Assembly (NCBI GenBank): GCA_964415185.1
Contig: CAYPZI010000010.1
Coordinates: 1 to 50,175, forward strand
Length of the DNA: 50,175 nt
Source: CAYVBJ01 sp964415185
GTDB taxonomy: Bacteria > Bacteroidota > Rhodothermia > Balneolales > Balneolaceae
Direction: 5' to 3'
The translations under genes and the position numbers were made by a program. Shown piece after piece: positions 7,617-16,386 of this stretch; position 1 is the first letter of the stretch, and each line of letters starts with the position of its first letter. The notes under the pieces are model-generated. The model did no database searches. It had not been told where the DNA came from and saw only the letters and a program-made list of their open reading frames with translations.

Positions 7617-9680
7617 TCAATTTGATGCCGTGGCACTGCTGTCAAGCACTTCAAAATTAATTTCCCTTTCAAATTGACTGTTCCCGTTTAAATCTTTCAC
7701 CACCCATTTGAGTTTGTACTCGCCGGGCTCAAGTCTTGCAGCTTCAATTTCAAGGCTTTCTTTAAAACGGGAACCGAACTCTTCAAAGCTTAATGTGATA
7801 TTAAACTCATCTGATTTGCCTTTTGTCCAACCCAATAAACCCCTGTTCCGTGGTTCTATTTCATAATTTAATTCAAATCGGGCAATATCATCATTATCTG
7901 TTTGCAAGCCGTAAACTTCAAAGTGAACAACCAGGTTCTCGTTACTCGGAATGTGCCTGTTGTTTGATACCACAAAATTAAATAATGAATTTTCTCTCAA
8001 TTCATCACTCTTTTGATAACCCAAAAGAAGATCACTCACCATTAATTCACCGGCTGAAAATTGAAGTGGGTCAGGTTGTTCGAGGTTTACCTTTCCGGTT
8101 CCCCTGAGAGCCTTCGGGAAAAGTGATTCCTCTTTCGGCTTGGTATCGGGATGCGTATTTTCAAGCTCTGTATAAAAAACCTGAGTTACTTCCTGCTCCA
8201 GGTAGGGTATGATAAATATGGAACTGCTGGGTGTGTTTTCAACATGATCCAGAACCAAAGGTGCATTTTGTCTGTTTTGAGCAATCAGATTCCAATCGGT
8301 GTCACGTAATTGCAAGCCGTGAAAGTACTTATAAAATCCAAATACATTCGAGTTCTCACCCGGGTCAACGCTGCTAAACATCATATCCTGATTAATCGCA
8401 AGATCATTGATCAAAGCATCCGTCGGCTTGCTTTCAAAGAATGTGATGAAAACCGGCTTATCATTGTCATTTATGAACCTGTATTGATAGATGTTGATTG
8501 GAATTTCATACAAAGCTTTTTCTTCAGTTGAAATTTCCGCCGGGGCAGAATTCCTGAATTGCACGGCAATGTGATGATTTTGTTGTTTCAATAAAGCTCC
8601 TTTATACTTCAAAGATGACGTATTTTCGTTATTTGTCATAAACAGCTCGGAGTTCACTCTCCTGAAGTGATCGGAAAAATAATTATCTACCCTGGTTAAT
8701 TTTGAGTAATATAGCCATTGCATTATCAAACCAGGGGTAAGATCAAAATCTGTGACTCCGGCCAGGCTTACATAAGCATGCCTGTTCGACATACTAAATG
8801 CACTGGAAGGAATCATTTCATCTATCGAAGTAAGTTCCTGAAATTTCCCGCCTTTACTCCCGAATATTTTTATCAAATTAAATTCCATTGCTTCCCTTGG
8901 CTTGTCGTAAATCCATATCTCATAACTTTTGTCAGACATGTAGTGATAATCCATTACAGCATTCTCTATCGACCTCATGAAAGCTCTTAGTTCATTAGAA
9001 ATACCATCACGTGCAACTCTTGTAGAATTAGTAAAGAAATCGGTCATCGCACGGTTAACTTCACCGGGAGACAAATTCAACTGTCCATTATGGATGCTAT
9101 CAGGCTCACCGAATTTAATATAAGTGATACCCCGTTTATCCGTAAAGAATGGAGGTTCACTCTCATTCCCAAAATTTTGTTTGGCATAAGCCATCCTTTG
9201 CCAATGTTCTATCAACCGCTCATTACTCAGTTTAGCCGGGGTAAGGTCGAGCTGCTCCCAAAACATTCGTATATGATTAATGATTGCAGGATCATTTTCT
9301 TTCAACAGCTCCTTCCATTTTGATTTTTGATCTCCCCCGACAAGTATTTCCAACCTATCTAATTCTTCATTAATCGCAGATTTGTTGAATTCAAGTGCAG
9401 TGCTGTCAGCTTTTGATAAACTCCATGAGTGAAGTGCTGATGCTGTTCGATAATACCCGGTTAGCTTGTTTTCAGTAGCCACACGCAAAAATTCCGTTGC
9501 TATTTTTAACGAGGGTATTTCAAGTTCTGCAGTAGCACTGCTCCAAAGTTTGAGAGCCTCTTCAAACCGATCTTGTTTTTCTAATTTTAAACCCTCATCC
9601 AAAAACTGTTTTTCATTGCTCCGGGTATCAGATAGTGAGAACTGGATGGTAACAAGGAGTAATAATGCTAGTAATGTCAT
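7617..9680 (-). CDS. GWxTD-domain secreted protein
   Basis: A 687-residue exported protein with a signal peptide (LLALLLLVTIQFSLS). A short TPR-like helical segment follows (EGLKLEKQDRFEEALKLW). Around residues 180-200 is the GWxTD-family core (TDKRGITYIKFGEPDSI), where the usual GWxTD start reads FFTD. The remainder is beta-rich, with a C-terminal Ig-like region ending in LEPGEYKLKWVVKDLNGN. GWxTD proteins are widespread in Bacteroidota, Acidobacteriota and relatives, but their function is unknown. It is convergent with dnaB and has its own promoter region next to repeat copy B. I make no functional claim beyond a cell-envelope location. Confidence 0.8.
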   Translation of the reverse strand: MTLLALLLLVTIQFSLSDTRSNEKQFLDEGLKLEKQDRFEEALKLWSSATAELEIPSLKIATEFLRVATENKLTGYYRTASALHSWSLSKADSTALEFNKSAINEELDRLEILVGGDQKSKWKELLKENDPAIINHIRMFWEQLDLTPAKLSNERLIEHWQRMAYAKQNFGNESEPPFFTDKRGITYIKFGEPDSIHNGQLNLSPGEVNRAMTDFFTNSTRVARDGISNELRAFMRSIENAVMDYHYMSDKSYEIWIYDKPREAMEFNLIKIFGSKGGKFQELTSIDEMIPSSAFSMSNRHAYVSLAGVTDFDLTPGLIMQWLYYSKLTRVDNYFSDHFRRVNSELFMTNNENTSSLKYKGALLKQQNHHIAVQFRNSAPAEISTEEKALYEIPINIYQYRFINDNDKPVFITFFESKPTDALINDLAINQDMMFSSVDPGENSNVFGFYKYFHGLQLRDTDWNLIAQNRQNAPLVLDHVENTPSSSIFIIPYLEQEVTQVFYTELENTHPDTKPKEESLFPKALRGTGKVNLEQPDPLQFSAGELMVSDLLLGYQKSDELRENSLFNFVVSNNRHIPSNENLVVHFEVYGLQTDNDDIARFELNYEIEPRNRGLLGWTKGKSDEFNITLSFEEFGSRFKESLEIEAARLEPGEYKLKWVVKDLNGNSQFEREINFEVLDSSATASN

Positions 9681-9788
9681 ATAATTGAAAAATTATGAAT
9701 GTTTGGCCTTTAACGGAAAATAGTCTATTTCATTATACTATTGTCGTAACAAAAATGTAAATATTACAGATTAATGTAAAATTTGTAA

Positions 9789-9918
9789 TAGTGCCGTGCC
9801 AATGATAAAATGTCGAGTAAAAACCCGCAAAGTTTCCATTCTGAAATGGCAATATCTTGAGAAAATGGAAGCAACTCTGAGATAAAACTTTGCGGGTTTA
9901 CAGTTGACATGACACTAG
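9789..9918. repeat. Miniature inverted-repeat element, copy B (inverted orientation)
   Basis: The right terminus TTGACATGACACTAG (9904-9918) is intact; the left terminus TAGTGCCGTGCCAA (9789-9802) has drifted. The internal pair AAACCCGCAAAGTTT / AAACTTTGCGGGTTT is perfect. The centre is the reverse complement of the centre of copies A and C, so this copy is flipped. It ends 5 bases from the stop codon of the glycosyltransferase gene and may act as that gene's 3' hairpin. Confidence 0.85.
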
Positions 9919-9922
9919 TAAT

Positions 9923-11032
9923 TCAGCCGGAAACATTATCAAATAACTCATCATAATCAGATATAATATTTCGCCAGTCCAGGTATCGGTTTATTTTTTG
10001 AAGAGAAGCTTTGGGCAATGGTTTGGATTCTCCGGTTAACAGGTTTTTCAACAATTTAAAAAGGTCATCCTCAGTATTATATAACACGGGGGAATGCAGA
10101 AGCGGATAATGCAGTGAATCCGGGATTAATTCGGGATAGTGTAACCTGTTGGGCAATAGCGGATGACATCCGCTATAAATTGCCTCCATGATTGCAACAC
10201 AAAAGAATTCATAAGTTGCAGTGGATACAACAATATCACCTGTATGCAGTAATTTACTATATCTTTGAACATCTTCCACATAACCGAAATGTGTGATATG
10301 ATCACCATATCTTTTCCACGCTTTTTCAAACTCTTCAGGTTTTTGATGTGAACTATCACCTGCAAGGATTAGATCAAATTTAAGATCAATATCATTGAGT
10401 CGATTTAATACCCTGAAAAACATGGAAGGATTCCGGTCAAATTGCCAGCGCTGGTTCCACACAATCACAGGACGCTTGTTTTGATTTCTAAGGTCGGGCT
10501 GAGTATCAAATACCTTCAGATTCAGTCCGGGATATTGAACAATACTTTTATTTTTAATTTTATCAATTGTGTTGAAGTGTTTGTCATCAGGAAAATTATC
10601 AAGAAATGAGGGAAGGGCTTCAAGCAAGTTTTTCAGGTGAAATTGAGATGAAAATATCAGCTTATCTGCAGATAGCATACTCAGATAGTTTACATAACAG
10701 TAGGTGATGTCGCGTTCAACGCCATCCGGCATTGGCTGCGTAAGCTGATTTTCATGCATATACATGATTTTAGGTATATGTGCAAACCTCGGATTTGTGA
10801 GAGCAAGAAATGCCGGAAGGTTTGTCATACTGCTCACAAGCAAGATTTCAATATCGGCTTCTACATGGGCTGCCATTTCAGCAAGTTTTACCGAATCGCC
10901 ATGCATTCGCCATTTCCAGCCCTTATAGTTCAGTTTTAAAGGAATAATTTTATGGACAGAATACTCCATCAATCCCTTAAGAAATGCTTTATGTGAACCA
11001 CTGTAAAAAGGTTCTACGGCTAATATATTCAT
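9923..11032 (-). CDS. tRNA-queuosine alpha-mannosyltransferase homologue (GTDC1/QTMAN, DUF3524)
   Basis: A 369-residue GT4-like glycosyltransferase. The N-terminus MNILAVEPFYSGSHK is the DUF3524 signature. Further in are KWRMHG (41-46), the HENQL motif (residues 93-97) and a C-terminal GT-B donor site, EFFCVAIMEAIYSGCHPLLP, followed by LHYPELIP. These landmarks match vertebrate GTDC1, recently shown to be the mannosyltransferase acting on queuosine in tRNA-Asp. From this I infer that the bacterial protein glycosylates queuosine or a related tRNA base; the sugar and tRNA are not determinable here. queD and queE are in this window (44062-45097), so the cell makes the queuosine precursor. It lies just downstream of a strong terminator and is therefore separately transcribed. 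Most databases would label it only as a glycosyltransferase. Confidence 0.85.
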   Translation of the reverse strand: MNILAVEPFYSGSHKAFLKGLMEYSVHKIIPLKLNYKGWKWRMHGDSVKLAEMAAHVEADIEILLVSSMTNLPAFLALTNPRFAHIPKIMYMHENQLTQPMPDGVERDITYCYVNYLSMLSADKLIFSSQFHLKNLLEALPSFLDNFPDDKHFNTIDKIKNKSIVQYPGLNLKVFDTQPDLRNQNKRPVIVWNQRWQFDRNPSMFFRVLNRLNDIDLKFDLILAGDSSHQKPEEFEKAWKRYGDHITHFGYVEDVQRYSKLLHTGDIVVSTATYEFFCVAIMEAIYSGCHPLLPNRLHYPELIPDSLHYPLLHSPVLYNTEDDLFKLLKNLLTGESKPLPKASLQKINRYLDWRNIISDYDELFDNVSG

Positions 11033-11047
11033 TGAAATAAAATAAAA

Positions 11048-11078
11048 AAAGCCGGTTAATATATCATTAACCGGCTTT
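11048..11078 (-). terminator. Rho-independent terminator of the lipoprotein/coiled-coil pair
   Basis: A perfect 13-bp stem AAAGCCGGTTAAT / ATTAACCGGCTTT with a 5-base loop. On the minus strand it is followed directly by a run of T (the A-run at 11043-11050 on plus). It sits about 30 bases after the stop of the gene ending at 11107 and just before the glycosyltransferase start. Confidence 0.93.
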
Positions 11079-11106
11079 AGCTAATTTGTTAGTCAGAATT
11101 TAATCA

Positions 11107-12324
11107 TCAGCTTTTTTTCGTAACAAGCATAACGATCAACCCAATAATAACAACTATACTTACGATAAAGAGAATCATCATAAGATTTGATTCCGGAACT
11201 GCTTGTTCATTCCACTCGTTCAATCTAAGGTCAATAGATGAAATTTGAGAAAAATCAAGCACATTTGATTCTATGATCAGATCTCCCCAATCACCTTTGA
11301 ACCTGTTATTCCAGAAATCGTTGAAATTCCTGTAAACTTCATAATTTTCTTCGCTGTTTTGTTGCATGCTTGTTTCAACAGCAGCATCGACAAAACCGAT
11401 TATCGACTGGTAAAATGACTCAGATCCGCTAAACGAAGATAAATTGATTCCGTTTTGGCTGAAAGCAGTAGTGATGGCTCCCCAGAGCTTATTATCCACG
11501 CTTGCTTTCCAGGCAGCAATCATGTCAGTTATTTCCTGTTCAGCCTGTACAGGTTCATCAGGGGCAAATACTTCAGCCAAAGAACCACCCATGTCGCCCC
11601 AAATTTCCTCAAAATAAGCATTTTGAGCCCTCATCTGGAGATAATCGGGAAGTTCAAGTCCGGAATCCTGATCTGCCCTGTTTACATACTCTGCAATGAT
11701 TGTTTGAATAACATTTAATGGATTTTCTTCCAGGCCTTCTTCTGCATCCTGAATTTCAGATAATGTGGCAGGATCCGTGTTTTCAAACTTGTTCAACAGG
11801 TCTTGCAGAAAATTAACAACGAACTCATCTCTTTCTTCAAGGTTCTGCCGATACTGTCTTGCCAATGAAGAAACCCGCTGCTCACTTGATCTTGATTGGG
11901 CAAGCTGACTTTCCAGATCCTCAGATCTCTGCTCAAATTCGTCAAGCTGGTTTCTGAAGTTAGACAGATCATTATTTAACTCATTAATACGTTCATTGAG
12001 TGCCTCAATCTCGGAAATATTCTGTTCCGTATTAGCAAATCTTGAACGCAGGTCAGCAATTCTGCCATCAAATGAATCCGGATAAATGGCCGCATCAATC
12101 AAATCCGCAGAGCCGGCATATTGGCTTTCCAACGCTTCTATGTCACGCTGAATCTGAACAAGATCATCAGAAGAAACTGCATTATCAATCCTTTCAACAA
12201 GGTTTTTATACTCGGTTCTGAAGTCTTGTTGTATTTCGTAGTCAGATTGTTGCGCAATTGCGGGTGTGCTAACGAAAGCTGCCAAAAAAACAATTACAGG
12301 TAAAATTTTAGTCAATTTGTTCAT
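11107..12324 (-). CDS. Exported coiled-coil protein with C-terminal membrane anchor
   Basis: Unrecognised 405-residue protein. It has a cleavable signal peptide ending TPAIAQQ (about residue 25). A long heptad-rich coiled coil spans roughly residues 95-175 (INELNNDLSNFRNQLDEFEQ). An alpha-helical middle follows, and the C-terminus is a single transmembrane helix (MMILFIVSIVVIIGLIVMLV) ending in KKS. The topology suggests a periplasmic domain held at the inner membrane. The start is well defined: a full AGGAGG lies 9 bases upstream, overlapping the stop of the lipoprotein gene before it, so translation is coupled. The partner is the small lipoprotein upstream, and a strong terminator follows. 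An envelope structural or bridging role is only a guess. Confidence 0.85.
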   Translation of the reverse strand: MNKLTKILPVIVFLAAFVSTPAIAQQSDYEIQQDFRTEYKNLVERIDNAVSSDDLVQIQRDIEALESQYAGSADLIDAAIYPDSFDGRIADLRSRFANTEQNISEIEALNERINELNNDLSNFRNQLDEFEQRSEDLESQLAQSRSSEQRVSSLARQYRQNLEERDEFVVNFLQDLLNKFENTDPATLSEIQDAEEGLEENPLNVIQTIIAEYVNRADQDSGLELPDYLQMRAQNAYFEEIWGDMGGSLAEVFAPDEPVQAEQEITDMIAAWKASVDNKLWGAITTAFSQNGINLSSFSGSESFYQSIIGFVDAAVETSMQQNSEENYEVYRNFNDFWNNRFKGDWGDLIIESNVLDFSQISSIDLRLNEWNEQAVPESNLMMILFIVSIVVIIGLIVMLVTKKS

Positions 12325-12333
12325 AATTATTAT

Positions 12334-12339
12334 CCTCCT
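12334..12339 (-). promoter_or_regulatory. Strong Shine-Dalgarno fixing the start at 12324
   Basis: AGGAGG on the minus strand, 9 bases before the ATG at 12324-12322. It overlaps the TAG stop (12340-12338) of the upstream lipoprotein gene. Most genes in this window lack such a clear site, so it stands out and implies translational coupling. Confidence 0.85.
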
Positions 12340-12787
12340 ATTGTAAACCTTCTTCTGTCAGGCGGTATGTATCACCGGTAGCAGTATCAATCAATTCGAT
12401 ATGATCCTGTCTTTGATTAAATGCCGGTTCCCCAAGGCCTGAGGTTGTAATTGTAATTTTAATGTCGAGCTCCAGTTCATTTGCACTGCTTTTAAAAACA
12501 TAAACATTCTCAAATCCGGATGCAGTTACAAAATAGAATCCAGCCCTGTTTCGAATCAAATGAACTTTACTTGCTGAAGCTGCCCCTTCTTCTTCAAGGA
12601 TGGGTGAAATATTAAATTTAACGGCGTAGCGTTGGTCATGCACTATGTTATTGTTATCAGGAGTTACAACACTTTCAATGGGCTGTGAGTAATCCACATT
12701 TTGAATAACCAATGATGGTCCACAGGCATTCAAGCCAAGCAGTAGTGCAACACCAATCAATAATGTTGTTATTTTTGAATTTGCCAT
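12338..12787 (-). CDS. Small lipoprotein, function unknown
   Basis: A 149-residue protein with a lipoprotein signal peptide. The hydrophobic h-region LLIGVALLLG is followed by lipobox LNAC, with the lipidated Cys at about residue 22. The mature part is beta-rich with no domain I recognise (e.g. RAGFYFVTASGFENVYVF). It is first of a two-gene unit: the downstream coiled-coil gene begins 13 bases after its stop and reuses this region for its ribosome site. No Asp follows the Cys, so outer-membrane sorting is more likely than inner-membrane retention if E. coli-like rules applied, which is uncertain in this lineage. Confidence 0.8.
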   Translation of the reverse strand: MANSKITTLLIGVALLLGLNACGPSLVIQNVDYSQPIESVVTPDNNNIVHDQRYAVKFNISPILEEEGAASASKVHLIRNRAGFYFVTASGFENVYVFKSSANELELDIKITITTSGLGEPAFNQRQDHIELIDTATGDTYRLTEEGLQ

Positions 12788-12850
12788 GGTTTTTATTTTG
12801 TGATTGTTTTGGTGATTTTAATTAAATAGCTATCTCATTAAAATGTTTCA

Positions 12851-13399
12851 TCATACGCTTAAAACCGTATTAAACGGAACAGAGTCCGGGAGTTTTTGCT
12901 TACCCTTAAGATCCGAAATTTCCATCACAAATGAGAATCCGATCACATTGCCTCCCAACTGATTGATTAACTGATAAGCTGCTTGCGCTGTACCGCCTGT
13001 TGCGATCAGATCATCATGAATAATAATATTGGAATTTTTTGAAATAGAATCCTTATGAATTTCGAGGCTGTCATTACCATATTCCAATTCGTAAGAAACA
13101 GACAGGGTTTCGGCCGGAAGTTTATTCGGTTTCCGAATTGGAACAAAGCCGGCATGCAGATATTGAGCTATCGTTACTCCAAAAAGAAATCCTCTTGATT
13201 CCAGGCCAACTACGTAATCTACTTTCTGCCCCCTGAAAGGTGCTGCAAGCATTCCGGATGTTAATTCCAGCGTATCCTTATTTCCAAGCAAGGGTGTTAT
13301 ATCTTTAAATTGTATACCGGGTTTCGGATAATCAGGTATTGTCCTGATTCTTTCAGCAAGAAGTTTTCTCACCGAAGAATTAATTTTTTCAATGTCCAT
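12851..13399 (-). CDS. apt: Adenine phosphoribosyltransferase
   Basis: A 182-residue purine salvage enzyme that condenses adenine and PRPP to AMP. The PRPP-binding motif IIHDDLIATGGTAQ is at about residues 125-138. The family N-terminal segment IPDYPKPGIQFKDITPLL and GLESRGFLFG are also present. Length is normal. It is divergent from tadA with a 68-base shared promoter gap and has no obvious operon partner. Confidence 0.97.
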   Translation of the reverse strand: MDIEKINSSVRKLLAERIRTIPDYPKPGIQFKDITPLLGNKDTLELTSGMLAAPFRGQKVDYVVGLESRGFLFGVTIAQYLHAGFVPIRKPNKLPAETLSVSYELEYGNDSLEIHKDSISKNSNIIIHDDLIATGGTAQAAYQLINQLGGNVIGFSFVMEISDLKGKQKLPDSVPFNTVLSV

Positions 13400-13467
13400 G
13401 TATTAACTTTGCGCTATAACCTGATATTCACTTAAAGTTTTGCTTAAACATAACACATTCTGAATAA

Positions 13468-13962
13468 ATGTATAACGAAAAATCTGATTTTAAACTGAAT
13501 TTTCATCAAAAATTTATGTTTCAGGCCCTGAAACTTGCTGAAAAGGCCATGAAAGAGAATGAAATCCCCGTTGGTGCGATCATAGTAAGTGATAATCGTA
13601 TAATAGGAAGGGGTTATAATCAGACGGAAATGTTAAATGACCCGACTGCTCATGCAGAGATGATTGCAATATCTGCCGCCTGTTCTACCATATCGAATAA
13701 GTACTTACAGAATTGCACCCTCTATGTTACCCTTGAACCTTGCATGATGTGCGCGGGAGCATTGGTTTGGTCAAAAATTGACAGAGTGGTTTTTGGTGCT
13801 CCGGATGAAAAAGCCGGTTCATGCGGAACACTGTTCAATATAGCTTCCAATAAAAAACTGAATCACCGGGTTGAGATTGTTCAGGGTGTTCTTGAATACG
13901 ACTGTCAATATTTAATTAGGGAATTTTTCAGAAGAAAGAGAAACGGTCAAGAGAAATTTTAA
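13468..13962 (+). CDS. tadA: tRNA-specific adenosine deaminase (TadA)
   Basis: A 164-residue zinc deaminase of the CDA fold. The first zinc/catalytic motif is HAEMIAI (about residue 72; His ligand and catalytic Glu). The second is PCMMCAGAL (Cys pair at about residues 92 and 95). TadA converts A34 to inosine in tRNA-Arg(ACG). The C-terminal helix ends in the basic stretch FFRRKRNGQEKF typical of TadA. Guanine or cytosine deaminases are possible alternatives, but the LEPCMMCAGAL and GAPDEKAGSCG blocks favour TadA. Confidence 0.93.
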   Translation: MYNEKSDFKLNFHQKFMFQALKLAEKAMKENEIPVGAIIVSDNRIIGRGYNQTEMLNDPTAHAEMIAISAACSTISNKYLQNCTLYVTLEPCMMCAGALVWSKIDRVVFGAPDEKAGSCGTLFNIASNKKLNHRVEIVQGVLEYDCQYLIREFFRRKRNGQEKF

Positions 13963-13981
13963 ATTCAATTTCAATCTGATC

Positions 13982-15556
13982 TTATATTTTCTTTTCAAAT
14001 TTTTCCGCAAGTTTTCTGCGGCCTTTTACAGTTAGTACAGGTAATAAAAATTTGATAAATAAATATATTAATACGCCACCTGCAACAGCAATGATGGCAA
14101 AATAATCCTGGTAGTTTTGAAAAAATGTAAGGATAGTCTGTCCAGCAATCATTGAAAGCCCTACTACAATCGGAGCCCAAAGAATGACGGAAGAAACAAA
14201 GTAAACCAGGAAGTAAAAGAAATGATTGCGCAGCATGCCGGCACTAAAGTAAGTTGGAAAACGGGTGCCGGGGATGAACTTTGCTGCAAACAAGATTTCC
14301 AATCCTCTTGCATCAAATAATTTTTCAGCTCTTTGTATATCTTCTTCCTTTAAAAACCATTTGAACGGGATCTTTCTAATAACTTTGCTTCCCAGTAATC
14401 TGCCAATCCAGTAGATAATGATATCGAAAATGATGACACCGGCCATGCATGCGAATAGTGCATCCCAAAATCCGATTAATCCTCTCGCTGCAAGCAATCC
14501 GCCGCCTATACCTGCAATATCTTCATTGATAATTGAACTGAAAGCTACAAGAATAAGAATAAAAAAATATATCCAGCCTGTAAATCTTACAACCTCGGAG
14601 CTGTCGAAAAGTTCTTTAGCACTGGCTTTTCTATTATTGTCGGCTTCCGATAATATTCTTGCATTGCCGGATTCAACATTATTTAAAAATCCGATTAAAA
14701 TTCCGGCCCAATTATCAGGTTTTTCAAAGATGGATTTATGAAAACCATCAATGATTGATATACTGCTATGTGGCATTATTCTGTAATGTTCATTTGACAT
14801 TTGAACAGGTACATACCTGTCATTGGAACTGTGTATTAATTTAACCGGCATTTTCAGTTCTTTTAAAATATCCCTGTGCTCCCTGAGGTCCAGTTCAACT
14901 AAACTTTTAGCAAAATATGACTGTAAAGGCTGATTATAATACCATCCAAAATGCGGGAATATATTTTCTGCGCACCATATTAAAGGTGGAAGTGTTGAAA
15001 ATAAAAGCTTATTTAATGTGTAATTTCCAAGATAATTCAGCTCCTGCACTCCAATACCTGATAATAGCGACAAACTCCGGGTTACCTCTTTATTCTCACC
15101 GGCAAATTTAATTGCAATGGCGCCGCCATAACCCTGCCCTGCTATATGAGCATTATCAATATTTAAAGCGGAAAGCAAATGGGTTGCGATCCTGACTTTC
15201 GAATTAATAGAGTGATCATAAAAGTTATTTTCCGGCTCTATAATTTCTGAATAAACCGGCAGAATAACCCTGTAATTCTTTGAAAGCTTTTCTGCTAACG
15301 GTAATAAAAATTCCGGCCCGTAGTATACGTCCGGAAATAATATCAGAGGTAAGTTCTCACTATTTTCCGGATCTCCCAGTTCGTATATAACCAATGGAAT
15401 CGAGACCGATGGCTCAATCTCTACATTTATTACTTTTTGATATCTGTTTTCTGATTCGAAAGCAGGAAAATAATACTGAACCAAACTTGATGAAATCAGT
15501 AAAATCAAATAAGTAATTCCAATAACAGTAACCGGATGTTTCAGATACTGTATCAT
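13982..15556 (-). CDS. Fusion of alpha/beta-hydrolase-like domain and DedA (VTT) membrane domain
   Basis: A 524-residue two-domain protein. Residues 10-28 form a membrane anchor. Residues ~55-292 have the alpha/beta-hydrolase layout, and residues ~325-505 a DedA/VTT multi-spanning domain with the hallmark FIPGTRFPTYFSAG (427-440). DedA proteins are phospholipid scramblase/transporter-like. In the hydrolase part the nucleophile elbow reads G140-Q-G142-Y-G144, so the expected Ser is Gly, although the acid (D246 in SNDRYVP) and base (H273 in GFHKS) positions look retained. The domain may therefore be a non-catalytic or altered enzyme. It overlaps the upstream PlsC-like gene by 4 bases, itself downstream of an OlsB-like gene. 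I infer a role in handling or moving the lipid made by those two enzymes. Confidence 0.88.
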   Translation of the reverse strand: MIQYLKHPVTVIGITYLILLISSSLVQYYFPAFESENRYQKVINVEIEPSVSIPLVIYELGDPENSENLPLILFPDVYYGPEFLLPLAEKLSKNYRVILPVYSEIIEPENNFYDHSINSKVRIATHLLSALNIDNAHIAGQGYGGAIAIKFAGENKEVTRSLSLLSGIGVQELNYLGNYTLNKLLFSTLPPLIWCAENIFPHFGWYYNQPLQSYFAKSLVELDLREHRDILKELKMPVKLIHSSNDRYVPVQMSNEHYRIMPHSSISIIDGFHKSIFEKPDNWAGILIGFLNNVESGNARILSEADNNRKASAKELFDSSEVVRFTGWIYFFILILVAFSSIINEDIAGIGGGLLAARGLIGFWDALFACMAGVIIFDIIIYWIGRLLGSKVIRKIPFKWFLKEEDIQRAEKLFDARGLEILFAAKFIPGTRFPTYFSAGMLRNHFFYFLVYFVSSVILWAPIVVGLSMIAGQTILTFFQNYQDYFAIIAVAGGVLIYLFIKFLLPVLTVKGRRKLAEKFEKKI

Positions 15557-16374
15557 GCATCAATATTTAAGAATTTTGGAGGCGCAAAATCTTTAACCTC
15601 TTCCGGTTTGCATATGGGGTCAAAAATATCATTTGAACATTTATTCAGTATGATTGCAAGTTCTTTTCTGTCACTGCTATGAATAGATTCATCTCCAAAT
15701 ATTACTGTTATCCGAACAGATCTTAATTTGGCCATATTCCAAAAATGTTCCATGAATTCAGAATCGCCCCACCAGCAAATCGATGAACACGCAGGAGGAT
15801 CGGGTTTTTTGGTTTCATAACGGATTACAGAAAAATGTACCGGTATATCTTTCGATGCCGGATATTGTAGTAAGGATGGCCTGAATGGCATAACTTTAAA
15901 ACCCGGCGAGGTTGTTCCTTCAGGAAAAAGAACAACTCCCTGATATTCATTGATATTTGATGATATTAACTTATTTACCCGTTTTACATCTCTTCTTTTT
16001 GTCCGGTCAATAAAAATCACTCCCATCGTTTTAATCAGAAAACCGAGAACCGGCCAGGATCTGACATCAGCTTTAGCTACAAATGTGGTCTGAATCAAAT
16101 TGTAATAGACAATGATATCAAAGTAGCTCAGATGGTTACTGACTAAAAAAAACGGAGGCTTCGGTGGCGAACCATTTACAATGAGGCTGGCATTAAAAAT
16201 TCGTAGCATTCCCTTAGACCAAATTCCCATAAAAAAATTCCTGAGCGGCTCGTAATTTATTCTGAAAAGGCAGGCAAGGCCAAGCAAGATCAGATAGACG
16301 AAACAAACCAACGCCGTGTGAAGAATTGTAAGTAAAATCCTAAAAAGTGCCAGCAACTGTTTCATGCGTGGCAA
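15553..16374 (-). CDS. 1-acyl-glycerol-phosphate acyltransferase family (PlsC/OlsA-like)
   Basis: A 273-residue membrane-bound O-acyltransferase with the HX4D motif H81-LSYF-D86 and the FPEGT motif (150-154). An N-terminal hydrophobic helix lies at ~10-38. PlsC acylates lysophosphatidate; OlsA is the paralogue that acylates lyso-ornithine lipid. The immediate upstream neighbour (12 bases away) is an OlsB-like N-acyltransferase, so OlsA function is likely. The substrate cannot be read from this sequence alone. It overlaps the downstream hydrolase-DedA fusion by 4 bases. Confidence 0.88.
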   Translation of the reverse strand: MPRMKQLLALFRILLTILHTALVCFVYLILLGLACLFRINYEPLRNFFMGIWSKGMLRIFNASLIVNGSPPKPPFFLVSNHLSYFDIIVYYNLIQTTFVAKADVRSWPVLGFLIKTMGVIFIDRTKRRDVKRVNKLISSNINEYQGVVLFPEGTTSPGFKVMPFRPSLLQYPASKDIPVHFSVIRYETKKPDPPACSSICWWGDSEFMEHFWNMAKLRSVRITVIFGDESIHSSDRKELAIILNKCSNDIFDPICKPEEVKDFAPPKFLNIDA

Positions 16375-16386
16375 TTTACAATTTTT

